From contig CANGIY010000014.1 of NCBI GenBank assembly GCA_947454235.1, forward strand, positions 1 through 64,000: 64,000 nucleotides of DNA, given 5' to 3'. The DNA comes from Chitinophagaceae bacterium. GTDB taxonomy: Bacteria > Bacteroidota > Bacteroidia > Chitinophagales > Chitinophagaceae. Under the pieces are notes generated by a model. It saw nothing but the letters and a program-made list of their open reading frames with translations, ran no database searches and was not told the origin of the DNA. Positions 41,615 to 51,503 of this stretch are shown one piece after another (position 1 is the first letter of the stretch; the number at the start of each line of letters is the position of its first letter). The translations under genes were made by a program, and so were the position numbers.

Positions 41615-43111
41615 CTACTTCGCGGCCGCGGCAATGTGGTCTATGATTATTTGGGTGTCGGGGTTAATGAGGTTGGTGAGCCACATTGGTGCGATACCTA
41701 TTGAAAGAATAGCCACAATCAAAGTCAAAGAAGCCAATTTCTCATTCCATTTAGCATCACCGAAATGGCGGTATTCCTCATTTTTAATAGGTCCCATACC
41801 AGTAGCACCGGAAGCGCGAAGTATGTACACAGCCGTAACTACAATAGAAGCACAAGCCAATACGGTAGCTACACGAGTGTAGGTTTCGGGACGTTGCCAA
41901 GCACCCATAAATACAGTCATTTCAGCAACGAAACCGCTCAAGCCCGGCAAACCCAGCGAACACAAGCCGGCAATTACAAACACTGTCATAATGAATGGAA
42001 TCACTTTCAACAGACCGCCTAATTGATCGACCATACGGGTATGGGTTCTTTCATACACCATGCCAATCGCACCGAAGAAAAGGGCAGTCATAAGTCCGTG
42101 GGACACCATTTGCATCACGGCACCGTTCACCGCTGTTTTGGTGAGCATACCTATACCAAATATTACAAATCCGCAGTGACTAACAGATGAATAAGCATTG
42201 ATGTATTTGAGGTCTTTTTGCATGAGAGTTGCAAAGGCACCGTAGAAAATCGCGATTGTAGATACAAGGATAATCATCCATGAATATTCATGAGCTGCTT
42301 CCGGCATCAGGAATGCTGCTACACGCAAGCAACCGTAACCGCCCAATTTCATTGATATGCCGGCAAGGAACATTGATGCCGCTGTTGGTGCTGAAGAGTG
42401 CCCGTCAGGAGCCCATGTATGGAAAGGGAAAATTGCTGTGAACACACCAAAACCCACAAACATGAACGGGAAAATGATTCTTTGCGCCTCAATAGGAATG
42501 TGTAATTGGGCTATTTGTAACAGATTAAAAGTATGTTGACCATTGACTTGCGCGTTATAGAACAAACCAAGTAAGCCGATCATTACAAACGCAGAACCTC
42601 CCATTAGCATCAAAGCGAGTTTCATGGCTGAATATTCTTTCTTGCCGCTACCCCAAATACCAATCAAAAGGAATTTAGGAATTACCGCTACTTCAAGGAA
42701 GAAGAACATAGCAAATAAATCAAGAGAAATGAAGAAGCCATAAGCTCCCAGGCTCAACAATACCAATAACAAGAAAAACTCTTTGGTCATTTTTTCTACA
42801 TTCCACGAAATCAGAATGCCCGCAAATACAACCACCGATGTAAGTAAAATCATGGCAATTGAGATGCCATCTACACCCACAAAATAGTCGATATGCATGG
42901 CTGAATACCACGAATATTTAGCTTGAAACAGCATCGGTTCTTTATTGCCTGTAGCTCTTACATCGAGGTAAGATTTCATAAGCATTCCCACTGCACCTAA
43001 TTGAGCAATAGAGCCCAATAAAGCACTTAAGCGAATGATGTTCTTATTAGGTGACAACAAAACTGCAATCGCCGATATAAGAGGAATAAGAATTAATATA
43101 GAGAGGTTCAT
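41615..43111 (-). CDS. nuoM: NADH-quinone oxidoreductase subunit M
   Basis: The 498-aa proton-pumping subunit of complex I has about 14 hydrophobic helices. Family landmarks are LEVAVIPKFLLIGIWGSG with the conserved Glu, FPFHTWAPDGHSSAPTAASM, and the Lys in LMQKDLKYINAYSSVSHCGF. It lies 18 bases after nuoL. It is the last nuo gene here; nuoN, which usually follows, is absent. Confidence 0.95.
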   Translation of the reverse strand: MNLSILILIPLISAIAVLLSPNKNIIRLSALLGSIAQLGAVGMLMKSYLDVRATGNKEPMLFQAKYSWYSAMHIDYFVGVDGISIAMILLTSVVVFAGILISWNVEKMTKEFFLLLVLLSLGAYGFFISLDLFAMFFFLEVAVIPKFLLIGIWGSGKKEYSAMKLALMLMGGSAFVMIGLLGLFYNAQVNGQHTFNLLQIAQLHIPIEAQRIIFPFMFVGFGVFTAIFPFHTWAPDGHSSAPTAASMFLAGISMKLGGYGCLRVAAFLMPEAAHEYSWMIILVSTIAIFYGAFATLMQKDLKYINAYSSVSHCGFVIFGIGMLTKTAVNGAVMQMVSHGLMTALFFGAIGMVYERTHTRMVDQLGGLLKVIPFIMTVFVIAGLCSLGLPGLSGFVAEMTVFMGAWQRPETYTRVATVLACASIVVTAVYILRASGATGMGPIKNEEYRHFGDAKWNEKLASLTLIVAILSIGIAPMWLTNLINPDTQIIIDHIAAAAK

Positions 43112-43129
43112 GAACTCAGTTTTGTTTGT

Positions 43130-45094
43130 TTAAGATACTTTCCACACGTAAATAAATATCAAAGCCAATCCTATTACTCCTGCGAAGAAATAGGCTGCAT
43201 ACGACTGCACTTTGCCCGATTGCATTCCTTTCACCCCGTCAGAACTTTTTTCAGTAACGTCAGCCAATAGATTCATAGTGCCATCAACAATGTTCCTGTC
43301 AACCCAGGCAGCAGGGCGACCTACAAGATTGAATAATATTTTTTTAGTAATGAAGATGTACACTTCGTCGATGTAAAAACGTTTGTAAGCACCGCGATAA
43401 ACTCCGGACATAGCACCAGCTACTTTATCAGAAGCTCCATTTTCTTTTTTGTAGAAACTCATTGCCAGTAAAATACCACCAAGTGCAAGCAATACAGGGG
43501 CAATTGAGAAAGTAATATGGAATTCGGTTTCCAGTGGTTTGCCGTCAGATGTTACAAAATGTCCGAAAGGAATCATACCCACACATATTGACAATAAACC
43601 AAGAATAATTAAAGGCAACTTCATTGTAAACGGTGCTTCGCCGTGGTGGTGGGCTTCGCTGTGATGATCGTCATGTGCATGGTGCGGATGGTATTCTTTG
43701 TTCCAGAAAATGTTGAAATACAAACGGAACATATAAAAGGCAGTCAAGGCCGCAGTGAAAATCGCCAAAATGAAAATGGTCATGTTTTTATGGTAGGCAG
43801 CCGATAGAATTTCTTCCTTACTGAAGAAACCCGCGAACGGAGGAATACCTGCAATTGCTAAACAAGCTATCAGGAATGTAATGTGCGTAACAGGCATGAA
43901 CTTTCTCAGTCCGCCCATGTCTTTCATTTCGTTGCTGTGTACATAGTGAATTACAGAACCGGCACCCAGGAACAACAACGCCTTGAACATTGCGTGTGTG
44001 AACAAATGGAACATAGAAGCCATGAATCCCAGCCCTTCTTCACCACCGTATCCTGAGACACCTAGAGCAAACATCATGTACCCAATTTGAGACATAGTAG
44101 AATAAGCGAGTACTCTTTTAATATCAGTTTGTGTGCAGGCAATTACTGCTGCAAATACAGATGATACGATACCTATCCAAGCCACAACATCAAGTGCGCC
44201 GGGGCACGAATGAGAGAAAATAGGGAACAAACGCGCTACAAGAAATACACCAGCAACAACCATGGTTGCCGCGTGAATCAATGCTGATACCGGTGTTGGA
44301 CCCTCCATCGCATCAGGTAGCCAAATGTGTAACGGGAACATTGCCGACTTACCGGCACCACCCATAAACACAAGTAATAAGCCCCAAGTGAGTGCTGAAA
44401 CACCCATGAATGAAGCCGCGGAAATTTTCAATAAATAATCAGAACGCGTGCCGAGACGCTCAATGAGGGTATTAAAATCGAGTGTATTGGCATAATAACC
44501 TAAAACAAGTATACCAACAAGGAAGCCAAAATCTGCAAAACGAGTAACGATAAACGCCTTTTTAGATGCAGCAACAGCTGAAGGTTTGTCGAAATAGTAG
44601 CTAATCAACAAGAATGACGATACACCCACCAATTCCCAGAAAGCGTAAATCTGAAAGATGTTGGAAGAAAGCACCAACCCGAGCATTGAAAACGAGAACA
44701 AACCCAGGTAAGAATAATAGGTTGCATAGCGCTCTTCGCCCTTCATATAACCAAGGCTATAAAAATGTACCATGGTGGAAATAAAGGTAACAACGCATAT
44801 CATCATCACAGAAATAGGGTCAAGGAAAATACCCATATTGATTGACACACCATTGCCAAAATCGAGCCAGTTGACTTTTACCGCTTCAATAGCTTGATAT
44901 ACTCCATTTACTTTACCTACAGCAAAGAAGTAATTGTATGCAACGTCAGCCGAAATAAGGAACGAACTGAATATCGCCAACGTACCCAGCGCACCACAAA
45001 GAGTGGGGAACGCTTTTCTGCCAATCAAAGAAATCAGCAAAAAGCTGAGCAATGGCAGTAGTGGAATAAGTATAATTAAACCGTTAGAAGGCAT
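43130..45094 (-). CDS. nuoL: NADH-quinone oxidoreductase subunit L
   Basis: The 654-aa antiporter-like membrane subunit of complex I includes FWELVGVSSFLLISYYFDKP, FPLHIWLPDAMEGPTPVSAL and TQTDIKRVLAYSTMSQIGYM, the conserved core. The C-terminal part carries a His-rich cytoplasmic or periplasmic loop (HPHHAHDDHHSEAHHHGE) before the last helices. NuoL ends in a long amphipathic region in this family. It is 3 bases before nuoK, so translationally linked. Confidence 0.95.
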   Translation of the reverse strand: MPSNGLIILIPLLPLLSFLLISLIGRKAFPTLCGALGTLAIFSSFLISADVAYNYFFAVGKVNGVYQAIEAVKVNWLDFGNGVSINMGIFLDPISVMMICVVTFISTMVHFYSLGYMKGEERYATYYSYLGLFSFSMLGLVLSSNIFQIYAFWELVGVSSFLLISYYFDKPSAVAASKKAFIVTRFADFGFLVGILVLGYYANTLDFNTLIERLGTRSDYLLKISAASFMGVSALTWGLLLVFMGGAGKSAMFPLHIWLPDAMEGPTPVSALIHAATMVVAGVFLVARLFPIFSHSCPGALDVVAWIGIVSSVFAAVIACTQTDIKRVLAYSTMSQIGYMMFALGVSGYGGEEGLGFMASMFHLFTHAMFKALLFLGAGSVIHYVHSNEMKDMGGLRKFMPVTHITFLIACLAIAGIPPFAGFFSKEEILSAAYHKNMTIFILAIFTAALTAFYMFRLYFNIFWNKEYHPHHAHDDHHSEAHHHGEAPFTMKLPLIILGLLSICVGMIPFGHFVTSDGKPLETEFHITFSIAPVLLALGGILLAMSFYKKENGASDKVAGAMSGVYRGAYKRFYIDEVYIFITKKILFNLVGRPAAWVDRNIVDGTMNLLADVTEKSSDGVKGMQSGKVQSYAAYFFAGVIGLALIFIYVWKVS

Positions 45095-45097
45095 AGA

Positions 45098-45409
45098 TTA
45101 GTTCTTGAGCGTTTTAACATCATCAACATCAATGGTTTTGAAGTTGCGATAAAGGTTAATAATAATCGCGATGGCTACCGAGGCTTCAGCCGCAGCAATC
45201 GTAATAATGAAGATGGTAAAAAACAATCCATCTAACTTATGAGGCCACAAGTATTTATTGAAACCAATAAAGTTCAGGTTTACCGCATTCAATATCAACT
45301 CAACCGACATTAACATAGTAATGAGGTTGCGTCTGGTTAAAAAGCCATACACCCCAATAAAAAAGAGTGCGCAGGCAATGAAAAGTATATGTCCTAATCC
45401 TATTTCCAT
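45098..45409 (-). CDS. nuoK: NADH-quinone oxidoreductase subunit K
   Basis: The 103-aa subunit has three helices and the conserved pattern FFIGVYGFLTRRNLITMLMS and VELILNAVNLNFIGF with Glu in the second helix, and AAAEASVAIAIIINLYR. The gene lies in the usual J-K-L order, with 52 bases from nuoJ and 3 from nuoL. Confidence 0.95.
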   Translation of the reverse strand: MEIGLGHILFIACALFFIGVYGFLTRRNLITMLMSVELILNAVNLNFIGFNKYLWPHKLDGLFFTIFIITIAAAEASVAIAIIINLYRNFKTIDVDDVKTLKN

Positions 45410-45461
45410 TTTTTGTTTTGCTGTTTTAAAGTATTGAAAAACAGTTGATTGTTGGGTTTAT

Positions 45462-46055
45462 TTATGGTGCAGCTTCATGGTTTATTTCTTCATGATGCTC
45501 ATCGTCATGGTATTTGACCGGCCCACCCGGGTCAATAACCAATGGTGGTACTTTGATTTTGATGGCAATAACAATACAGCCTATCATAGCTGAAAGCAAC
45601 AAGACGCTCACTACTTCAAAGGGCAGTATGTAGCCATTTTCAGTGGTGCTTAAAAGGGCTTCTCCAATATTAGAGGCACTCACTTCTACCGCCGGTTTTG
45701 ATGTGCCGGTAAACGAGTAGTGGTGTTGTATAAAATGTACCAGTACAAACCCAATAATGGCACTCAATGCCCCAAATACAATTCTGACCATGTTCGGTTT
45801 AGGCATATCACCTCCAGACCCATGGGTAAGAAATATCGAAAATAAAATGAGCACTATGATACCGCCCACATACACAACGATTTGTACGGCTGCGATAAAC
45901 TCATAATTGAGGTAGAAGTAAATGCCCGCAATACCAATCAGAGAAAACAGCAAGTAAATCGCTGCCCTGAAGATTTTACGGGTGGTCACCGACAACATGC
46001 CGCCCACTACGACGACTGTTGCAAGTATGTAAAATATGATAGTAGATATCTCCAT
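45462..46055 (-). CDS. nuoJ: NADH-quinone oxidoreductase subunit J
   Basis: The 197-aa membrane subunit of complex I has five helices, with the conserved FRAAIYLLFSLIGIAGIYFY and AAVQIVVYVGGIIVLILFSI stretches. The last 30 residues are soluble, His/Glu-rich (HDDEHHEEINHE). It lies 33 bases from nuoI. Confidence 0.93.
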   Translation of the reverse strand: MEISTIIFYILATVVVVGGMLSVTTRKIFRAAIYLLFSLIGIAGIYFYLNYEFIAAVQIVVYVGGIIVLILFSIFLTHGSGGDMPKPNMVRIVFGALSAIIGFVLVHFIQHHYSFTGTSKPAVEVSASNIGEALLSTTENGYILPFEVVSVLLLSAMIGCIVIAIKIKVPPLVIDPGGPVKYHDDEHHEEINHEAAP

Positions 46056-46088
46056 TTGTTTTTGAGTCGGTTGTTATTATTAAAGCGG

Positions 46089-46565
46089 CTATTCTACACC
46101 CTCCATTAGTTTTGAACCAGGCTTATTCAACGATTTTTTTAACTGGCGCTTATCGTAAACACTGTGTTCAAATGTTTGTCCCATTTTAATAGCGTCACTA
46201 GGGCAAGCTGAAATGCACATGTTGCAAAGCGTACATAGTTCAAGGTGGTAAACAAACGTATCGAGTGCTTTTTTCTTTTTACCGTCAGGCTGCAGTTCTT
46301 GCTTGGTGATAATCTTAATTGTACCATTCGGACAAGCAATTTCACAAGCCTGACAACCAGTGCAACGATGTTCATTGTTTTCGTCATGCGGCATTGTCAC
46401 TTCGCCCTTGAAACGGTCGAACATCACAAGTGTGTCGCGGTTATCAGGATATTCTTCTGTTAGAATTTTTTCCTGATGAATAAAATAGTGGCCAGTCAAC
46501 TTCATTCCCTTCAAAAGAGATTTGGTCGATTTTACCACAGTACCTATATAATCTTTCAAAAACAT
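46089..46565 (-). CDS. nuoI: NADH-quinone oxidoreductase subunit I
   Basis: The 158-aa iron-sulfur subunit of the peripheral arm has two [4Fe-4S] motifs, CTGCQACEIACPNGTI and CTLCNMCISACPSDAI, as in all NuoI. The N-terminus LKDYIGTVVKSTKSLLKGMK is amphipathic. It lies 27 bases beyond nuoH in the same direction. Confidence 0.95.
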   Translation of the reverse strand: MFLKDYIGTVVKSTKSLLKGMKLTGHYFIHQEKILTEEYPDNRDTLVMFDRFKGEVTMPHDENNEHRCTGCQACEIACPNGTIKIITKQELQPDGKKKKALDTFVYHLELCTLCNMCISACPSDAIKMGQTFEHSVYDKRQLKKSLNKPGSKLMEGVE

Positions 46566-46592
46566 GGTCTCAATTTCGGTTTTAGAAGGTTG

Positions 46593-47687
46593 TTAAAGGT
46601 ACCAATGCATAATGGCAATAAATGTCATCAACAGTATGTTGAACATGCTGATAGGTAACAAGTATTTCCACTCAAGATTCAACAATTGGTCAACACGCAA
46701 ACGAGGGAATGTCCACCTGAACTGCATGATGATGAATATGACAAAAAACGTTTTTCCAAAGAACCATAACGAAGACGGAATGAAATCCATGGCATGATTG
46801 AACCATTCTACATGACCTATATGCAGCGGCATCCAACCACCTAAAAAGAGGGTAGCAGCCATAGCGCTTACAACGAAAAGGTTAATGTATTCAGCCAAAA
46901 GGAACATTGCGAACTTCATACCCGAGTACTCAGTGTGGAAGCCTGCAGTCAATTCTTGTTCAGCTTCCGCCAAATCGAAAGGAGCGCGGTTGATTTCCGC
47001 AGTCGATGCAACAATGAAAATTATGAAAGAGATGATAGCCGGAATGTGTCCTTTGACAATCCACCATCCGTCAGCCTGACTAGCGATGATGTCAGACATT
47101 TTCAGGCTACCTGAAAGTATAACAATTGAAATCAGCGACAGTCCGATTGAAAGTTCGTAACTCACAATTTGCGCTCCGCTTCTCATAGCACCCAGTAATG
47201 AATATTTGTTATTTGAGCTCCAGCCCGCCATCAAAATACCAATTACCGAAAGGCTGGAAATAGATGATACATACAAAACACCAATATTAGTATCCCACAA
47301 TTGGAAGTCTTTAGCAAATGCAATTGGAGCCAGCACCAACATTGATGTAATTACCACAATCAATGGTGCAAGGTTAAACAAAAACTTATCAGCCGAATTA
47401 GGTGTAAGTCCTTCCTTCATCAACAGTTTAACTGTATCAGCCACAATTTGTAGAGTACCCTTTGGTCCCACACGGTTCGGACCTAGACGCATTTGCATGA
47501 ATGCGGCTACTTTACGTTCCATGTAACCAAGGAAGAAACAAAGTGGAACCAGAAACAGCAACAGGCAAACACCTGCAATCACCATTTCGAGTACCTGTGC
47601 AGCGGTAGGATTGGAAATCATCGAGGCAATCTTCTCATGAAGAGAGTGTGCCCAAACTGCAAATCCGATATCTAAAAGAAGGCTCAA
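46593..47687 (-). CDS. nuoH: NADH-quinone oxidoreductase subunit H
   Basis: The 364-aa membrane subunit forms the quinone-site connection between the arms of complex I. Landmarks are [59 protein letters not shown] and [20 protein letters not shown]. It lies 136 noncoding bases after nuoD, a place where nuoE, F and G stand in complete operons. Confidence 0.95.
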   Translation of the reverse strand: MSLLLDIGFAVWAHSLHEKIASMISNPTAAQVLEMVIAGVCLLLFLVPLCFFLGYMERKVAAFMQMRLGPNRVGPKGTLQIVADTVKLLMKEGLTPNSADKFLFNLAPLIVVITSMLVLAPIAFAKDFQLWDTNIGVLYVSSISSLSVIGILMAGWSSNNKYSLLGAMRSGAQIVSYELSIGLSLISIVILSGSLKMSDIIASQADGWWIVKGHIPAIISFIIFIVASTAEINRAPFDLAEAEQELTAGFHTEYSGMKFAMFLLAEYINLFVVSAMAATLFLGGWMPLHIGHVEWFNHAMDFIPSSLWFFGKTFFVIFIIMQFRWTFPRLRVDQLLNLEWKYLLPISMFNILLMTFIAIMHWYL

Positions 47688-47823
47688 TTTCGTACTAATT
47701 AGAAAGTTGGTTAAAAATACTCATCTTTATCGTTAAAGCAATCTCATTCATATTCAATTGTCCGAAATCGCTTTTGTGTTGTTAAAAATTTCGTTTATCG
47801 TAATAAAACAACAAATTCGTCTT
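47688..47823. other. Noncoding gap between nuoD and nuoH
   Basis: These 136 bases hold no gene, TAnnTTTG box or terminator in the minus direction. In full-length operons nuoE, nuoF and nuoG lie here. No relic of them was seen. Confidence 0.5.
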
Positions 47824-48945
47824 TTAGCGATCTACGTCAGGAATTACAAGGTCAACAGTTGCCATGATAGCCACCAGGTCGCCAATTTTAGCACCGGTAC
47901 ACATTTTTTCTAATGCAGAAAGGTTGCTGAAATTTGGAGAGCGGTACTTAATACGGTATGGCGAAGCCGCACCATCACTCACTATATAAACACCTAACTC
48001 GCCGCGGGCAGTCTCCACACGTTGGTAGAATTCACCCTTCGGCAGTTTGATAACATTCTTCGTTTTTGCCTGATAATCGCCTTCAGGAATGTTGTCAATA
48101 AGTTGTTCGATGATGCGTACCGATTGTTTCATTTCAAGCATACGCACTTTGTAGCGCGCATAACAGTCTCCGCCATTGTCCAGAATCTCATCAAATTCAA
48201 TTTTCTCAAAGCCATCGTAAGGGAACCACTTACGAATATCGCTGCTCACTCCCGAACCACGTGCTGTTGGGCCAGTGCAACCGAAAGAAATTGCATCTTC
48301 AGCCGAAAGGTACCCAACGCCCTTAGTACGTCCTTCGAAAATGACATTACCAGTCAATAGTTCGTCGTATTCCTTAAAGCTCTCTTTGATTTTTACCAGC
48401 GACTCTTTAACCCTTTTCTGGAAGTTAGGGTGAATATCGTACATTGTTCCACCCGGAACCATGAAGTTTTGTGTAAGACGCGCGCCACAAGTTTCTTCCA
48501 TAATATCCATAATCAATTCGCGCTCACGGAACGCATAGAAGAATGGAGATACGGCACCAAGGTCAAGACCCATACAACCCCACCAAAGCTGGTGAGAAGA
48601 AAGACGGGTAAGCTCGCCTAATAAAATCCTGATGGCCTGTGCACGTGGTGGTGCCTCAATTTGTAGGCCTTTTTCAACTGCCAGCGCACAAGCCTGATTG
48701 TTGATATGGGCACTGAGATAGTCCATACGGCTGGTCGCGAAGATGAAGTTTCTATACGACAGGCTTTCAGACATTTTTTCGATTGACCTGTGGATATAGC
48801 CCAGATGCGGTTCCATTTTCTGGATAATCTCGCCATCGAGCCACACCTTAAGGTGTAACACGCCATGCGTTGAAGGGTGCTGCGGGCCAATATTGACAAT
48901 GAATTCGCCCTCTTTGTTTACTTCCGGTGCTCCTAACAAACTCAT
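47824..48945 (-). CDS. nuoD: NADH-quinone oxidoreductase subunit D
   Basis: The 373-aa 49-kDa-type subunit holds part of the quinone site. Landmarks are NIGPQHPSTHGVLHLKVWLD, EPHLGYIHRSIEKM, DYLSAHINNQACALAVEK, FGCTGPTARGSG and the C-terminal LVAIMATVDLVIPDVDR. The ATG at 48945 (MSLLGAPEVNKEG) is chosen because it forms an ATGA overlap with the nuoC stop; the longer frame to 48999 would overlap nuoC by 58 bases. Confidence 0.95.
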   Translation of the reverse strand: MSLLGAPEVNKEGEFIVNIGPQHPSTHGVLHLKVWLDGEIIQKMEPHLGYIHRSIEKMSESLSYRNFIFATSRMDYLSAHINNQACALAVEKGLQIEAPPRAQAIRILLGELTRLSSHQLWWGCMGLDLGAVSPFFYAFRERELIMDIMEETCGARLTQNFMVPGGTMYDIHPNFQKRVKESLVKIKESFKEYDELLTGNVIFEGRTKGVGYLSAEDAISFGCTGPTARGSGVSSDIRKWFPYDGFEKIEFDEILDNGGDCYARYKVRMLEMKQSVRIIEQLIDNIPEGDYQAKTKNVIKLPKGEFYQRVETARGELGVYIVSDGAASPYRIKYRSPNFSNLSALEKMCTGAKIGDLVAIMATVDLVIPDVDR

Positions 48946-49397
48946 AGCGATATCATATTTTCGTCCACATAATTTTTTCTCAACGGGTAGCCCTCCCATT
49001 CGTCATCCAGTAAAATCCTTCTGAGGTCGGGGTGGTTATTGAATTTTACGCCAAACAGGTCGTACACTTCGCGTTCGTGGAAGTTGGCTGTTTTCCAGAT
49101 GTCGCACACGGTTTCTAAAATCGGGTTGTTGACATCGTCGAGTTTTACTTTAACCACCAGTTGGTGCCTGTGTTTTTTTGAAAGGAGGTGGTAAACCATG
49201 GTCAGGTTTGTCTTCCAGTCGATACAAGTAAGGCAAAAAAGGAAGTCAAACTCCAAATCAGCATTATTGCGAATTGCTTTCATGAATTTCCTGAAATCGG
49301 CAGGGGCAACAAATGCCTGCATGAATTCGGAAGTTTCATCAAAAGTCACATTCGGATTGACGGCTGTCAGTGCGCTTTTTAATTCTTCGTTGTTCAT
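48942..49397 (-). CDS. nuoC: NADH-quinone oxidoreductase subunit C
   Basis: The 151-aa 30-kDa-type subunit binds NuoD in the peripheral arm. The signature is NFHEREVYDLFGVKFNNHPDLRRILLDDEWEGYPLRKNY, of which the REVYDLFG and GYPLRK parts are diagnostic. It is the first gene of the operon here, with a -7 box at 49459-49466 and no nuoA or nuoB upstream. Confidence 0.92.
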   Translation of the reverse strand: MNNEELKSALTAVNPNVTFDETSEFMQAFVAPADFRKFMKAIRNNADLEFDFLFCLTCIDWKTNLTMVYHLLSKKHRHQLVVKVKLDDVNNPILETVCDIWKTANFHEREVYDLFGVKFNNHPDLRRILLDDEWEGYPLRKNYVDENMISL

Positions 49398-49458
49398 TAT
49401 TGAATCAGCTTTAATTTCCGGGGAAATTGAGTTTAGCCAGATTTTTTAAATAGATGCT

Positions 49459-49466
49459 CAAATCTA
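49459..49466 (-). promoter_or_regulatory. -7 promoter element of the nuo operon
   Basis: Minus-strand TAGATTTG is a perfect TAnnTTTG box, 61 bases before the nuoC ATG. It suggests that nuoC is the true first gene of this transcript. Confidence 0.5.
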
Positions 49467-49610
49467 AAAAACTCTCTTCAATAATGCTATTAAACGTTTT
49501 TATTTTTTGTCAGGTGTTGTGGATAGTGGAGGGTAAGAGAAAATCTGATGAATTTTAAGGTAAGTTTGATCTACTAGTTCGAGAAGACAAATACTATCCA
49601 ACTTTTTTGA

Positions 49611-49805
49611 TTATTGAAATAAATCCAACAACGATTTAGTAACCTGCTTTTGTGTTGAGTTATTTATCGTTCCAGATTTTTTAAGAATAATATTTTTGTC
49701 AGCCGTAAAAATTCTTTGAATTCGTATGTAAGATATTACAGGTAATCTGCACGCACCCATATCCTGAAAATTCTGATTGAGACGATTTATTACATGCAAG
49801 ACCAA
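49611..49805 (-). pseudogene. Possible C-terminal remnant of a PemK/MazF-like toxin
   Basis: A 64-codon frame starts only at a TTG after an in-frame stop. Its end reads RIQRIFTADKNIILKKSGTI followed by QVTKSLLDLF. This resembles the C-terminal part of MazF/PemK toxins (a short R-x-x-x-I-F-T strand, then I-x-K-K-x-G-x-I/L and a final helix). The N-terminal half with the catalytic residues is missing and no antitoxin lies next to it. I treat it as a degraded gene. The likeness is from memory of the family and needs a search. Confidence 0.35.
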
Positions 49806-49888
49806 GTCTTGCGCTCACTCGTCCTTAGAAGATTTTATGGAAAACAAATTGAAATAAAAAAGCGGTGGTTCCTAAAAAATGTCGAAAA

Positions 49889-51229
49889 CTATTCCCTAGT
49901 TATGATTGAAGATTTTCGAAATGAATGTGTTGATACGTTTACAATGTACAATCCGGAGGTTAACTCTAATTCAATTGAATAATGATGGTTGGTAGTAATG
50001 CGTTCTCGGTACAATATTGTGCCCGTAATACTCATAATAATCACTTCAGCATCTTGACTTACAGGGCTTTCTAATTCAACTTCGATTTGATTGGAAGTTA
50101 ATGGATTGGGGTAAACTCGGAAAACTAATTCTTTTTGAAGAATTCCGTCAATACCCAAAAAAGGAGGCGTAATTCTTCGGCAGCGATAATTGTCGCTATC
50201 CGCTAATAATAAAGCACCATTTTTATCAAAACATATTCTCGTTTGCCTTAAATCTGCAGCGGTTGCAGGTCCCCCATCGCCTGAAAAACCGGAATTTCCC
50301 GAACCGGCAATGTGATAAACTTCGCCACTGGGTGTGATTTTGTGTATTAAATTGCCAGTTGATTCAGATGCATAAATATTGCCAGATGAATCGACAACAA
50401 GCCCCGCTACTGTTAACAATCTCAGGTCATGGGCGGCACATCCGTTACAGTATGTAAAAATCGTACCTCCTCCTGCAAATGTGGTTATGATGCCTGAGGT
50501 ACCTATTTTTCGTATGCGATGATATTCCATTGGTACTCCAGCGTCAAAATATATATTTCCAATTTCATCGACAATCATACTACCTCCACAAATCAAAGCT
50601 ACCGTGTCAGCGCGTGCATTATCAGCATACCGAGTGCCTCCGCCTGCAATCTTTGTAATAATTCCAGCCGATGAGATCATTCTGATTCTTGCACTCAGTT
50701 CGTCCATCAACAATAAATTCCCTCTTCTATCAAAGCATAAGCTAGTTACATACCCTAACTCAGCAGCAGTTGCAGGTCCACCATCTCCTGAGACACCGTT
50801 AAATCCGTTCCCTGCAATTGTAGAAATAAAACCTAATGTATCTACTTTGCGGATACGCCTATTTTCAGAAAAATACAGATTCCCAATAGAATCAATGACC
50901 ATCCCAATATATCCTTGAGAAATTGCAATATTAGCCGCCGTTGCTTGCCCTCCATCACCGCTGTGTCCCGAAATTCTGGTGCCGGCAAAGCGCCAAATCC
51001 TTCCATTCGTATCAATGCGTTGAATAATATTATTAATATCAGAAGCTATGTAAATATTTCCTTTTCGGTCGGCTGCTATTGCATCCGGTCGCTCAATTGG
51101 CGCATCAGTTGCCATTCCACCCTCACCTCCAAAACCCATACTACCATTTCCTGCAAAAGTTTGGATAACTTGAGATGATGAATTAAGGCTAGATAGAATG
51201 AGCACTAGTAAAAAATAAAACCTCACCAT
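49889..51229 (-). CDS. Secreted NHL-repeat protein with T9SS sorting domain
   Basis: The 446-aa protein has a signal peptide (YFLLVLILSSLNSSSQ). Repeats of the type TFAGNGSMGFGGEGGMATDA followed by GNIYIASDINNIIQRI occur about six times and form an NHL beta-propeller. The last 80 residues begin VFRVYPNPLTSNQIEVEL, the type A C-terminal sorting domain of the type IX secretion system. It is exported across the outer membrane and probably anchored or released. It is a paralogue of the 54016-56355 protein and stands on the opposite strand. The ligand is unknown. Confidence 0.85.
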   Translation of the reverse strand: MVRFYFLLVLILSSLNSSSQVIQTFAGNGSMGFGGEGGMATDAPIERPDAIAADRKGNIYIASDINNIIQRIDTNGRIWRFAGTRISGHSGDGGQATAANIAISQGYIGMVIDSIGNLYFSENRRIRKVDTLGFISTIAGNGFNGVSGDGGPATAAELGYVTSLCFDRRGNLLLMDELSARIRMISSAGIITKIAGGGTRYADNARADTVALICGGSMIVDEIGNIYFDAGVPMEYHRIRKIGTSGIITTFAGGGTIFTYCNGCAAHDLRLLTVAGLVVDSSGNIYASESTGNLIHKITPSGEVYHIAGSGNSGFSGDGGPATAADLRQTRICFDKNGALLLADSDNYRCRRITPPFLGIDGILQKELVFRVYPNPLTSNQIEVELESPVSQDAEVIIMSITGTILYRERITTNHHYSIELELTSGLYIVNVSTHSFRKSSIITRE

Positions 51230-51503
51230 AAAAGTTTCATTTAAGGAAAATTAATTTCCAAAACAGATGGATTATTGCAAAACTTCTCAACAAAAATAAT
51301 GTTAGTTAGTGAATTAAAGGGTACTATACAAAAAATATTGCTGTTATCCTTAAACTGTAGACTATCCGGCATTACTAAAGTATCTTCTAATTCAGAATAC
51401 ATATATGAAATATTATTGAGCGCATATAAACGAGTGATAGAAAGCCCTAATGCGAGAGAAATTGCCCATTACAAAAGTAACGTGGTAGAAGTTCATTCCA
51501 CTC

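Larger units (their letters stand above)
49398..49888. other. Long noncoding stretch upstream of nuoC
   Basis: These 491 AT-rich bases hold the nuo -7 box (49459-49466) and a minus-strand fragment (49611-49805) that may be a toxin remnant. nuoA and nuoB are not here. No RNA gene or repeat was recognised. Confidence 0.5.
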
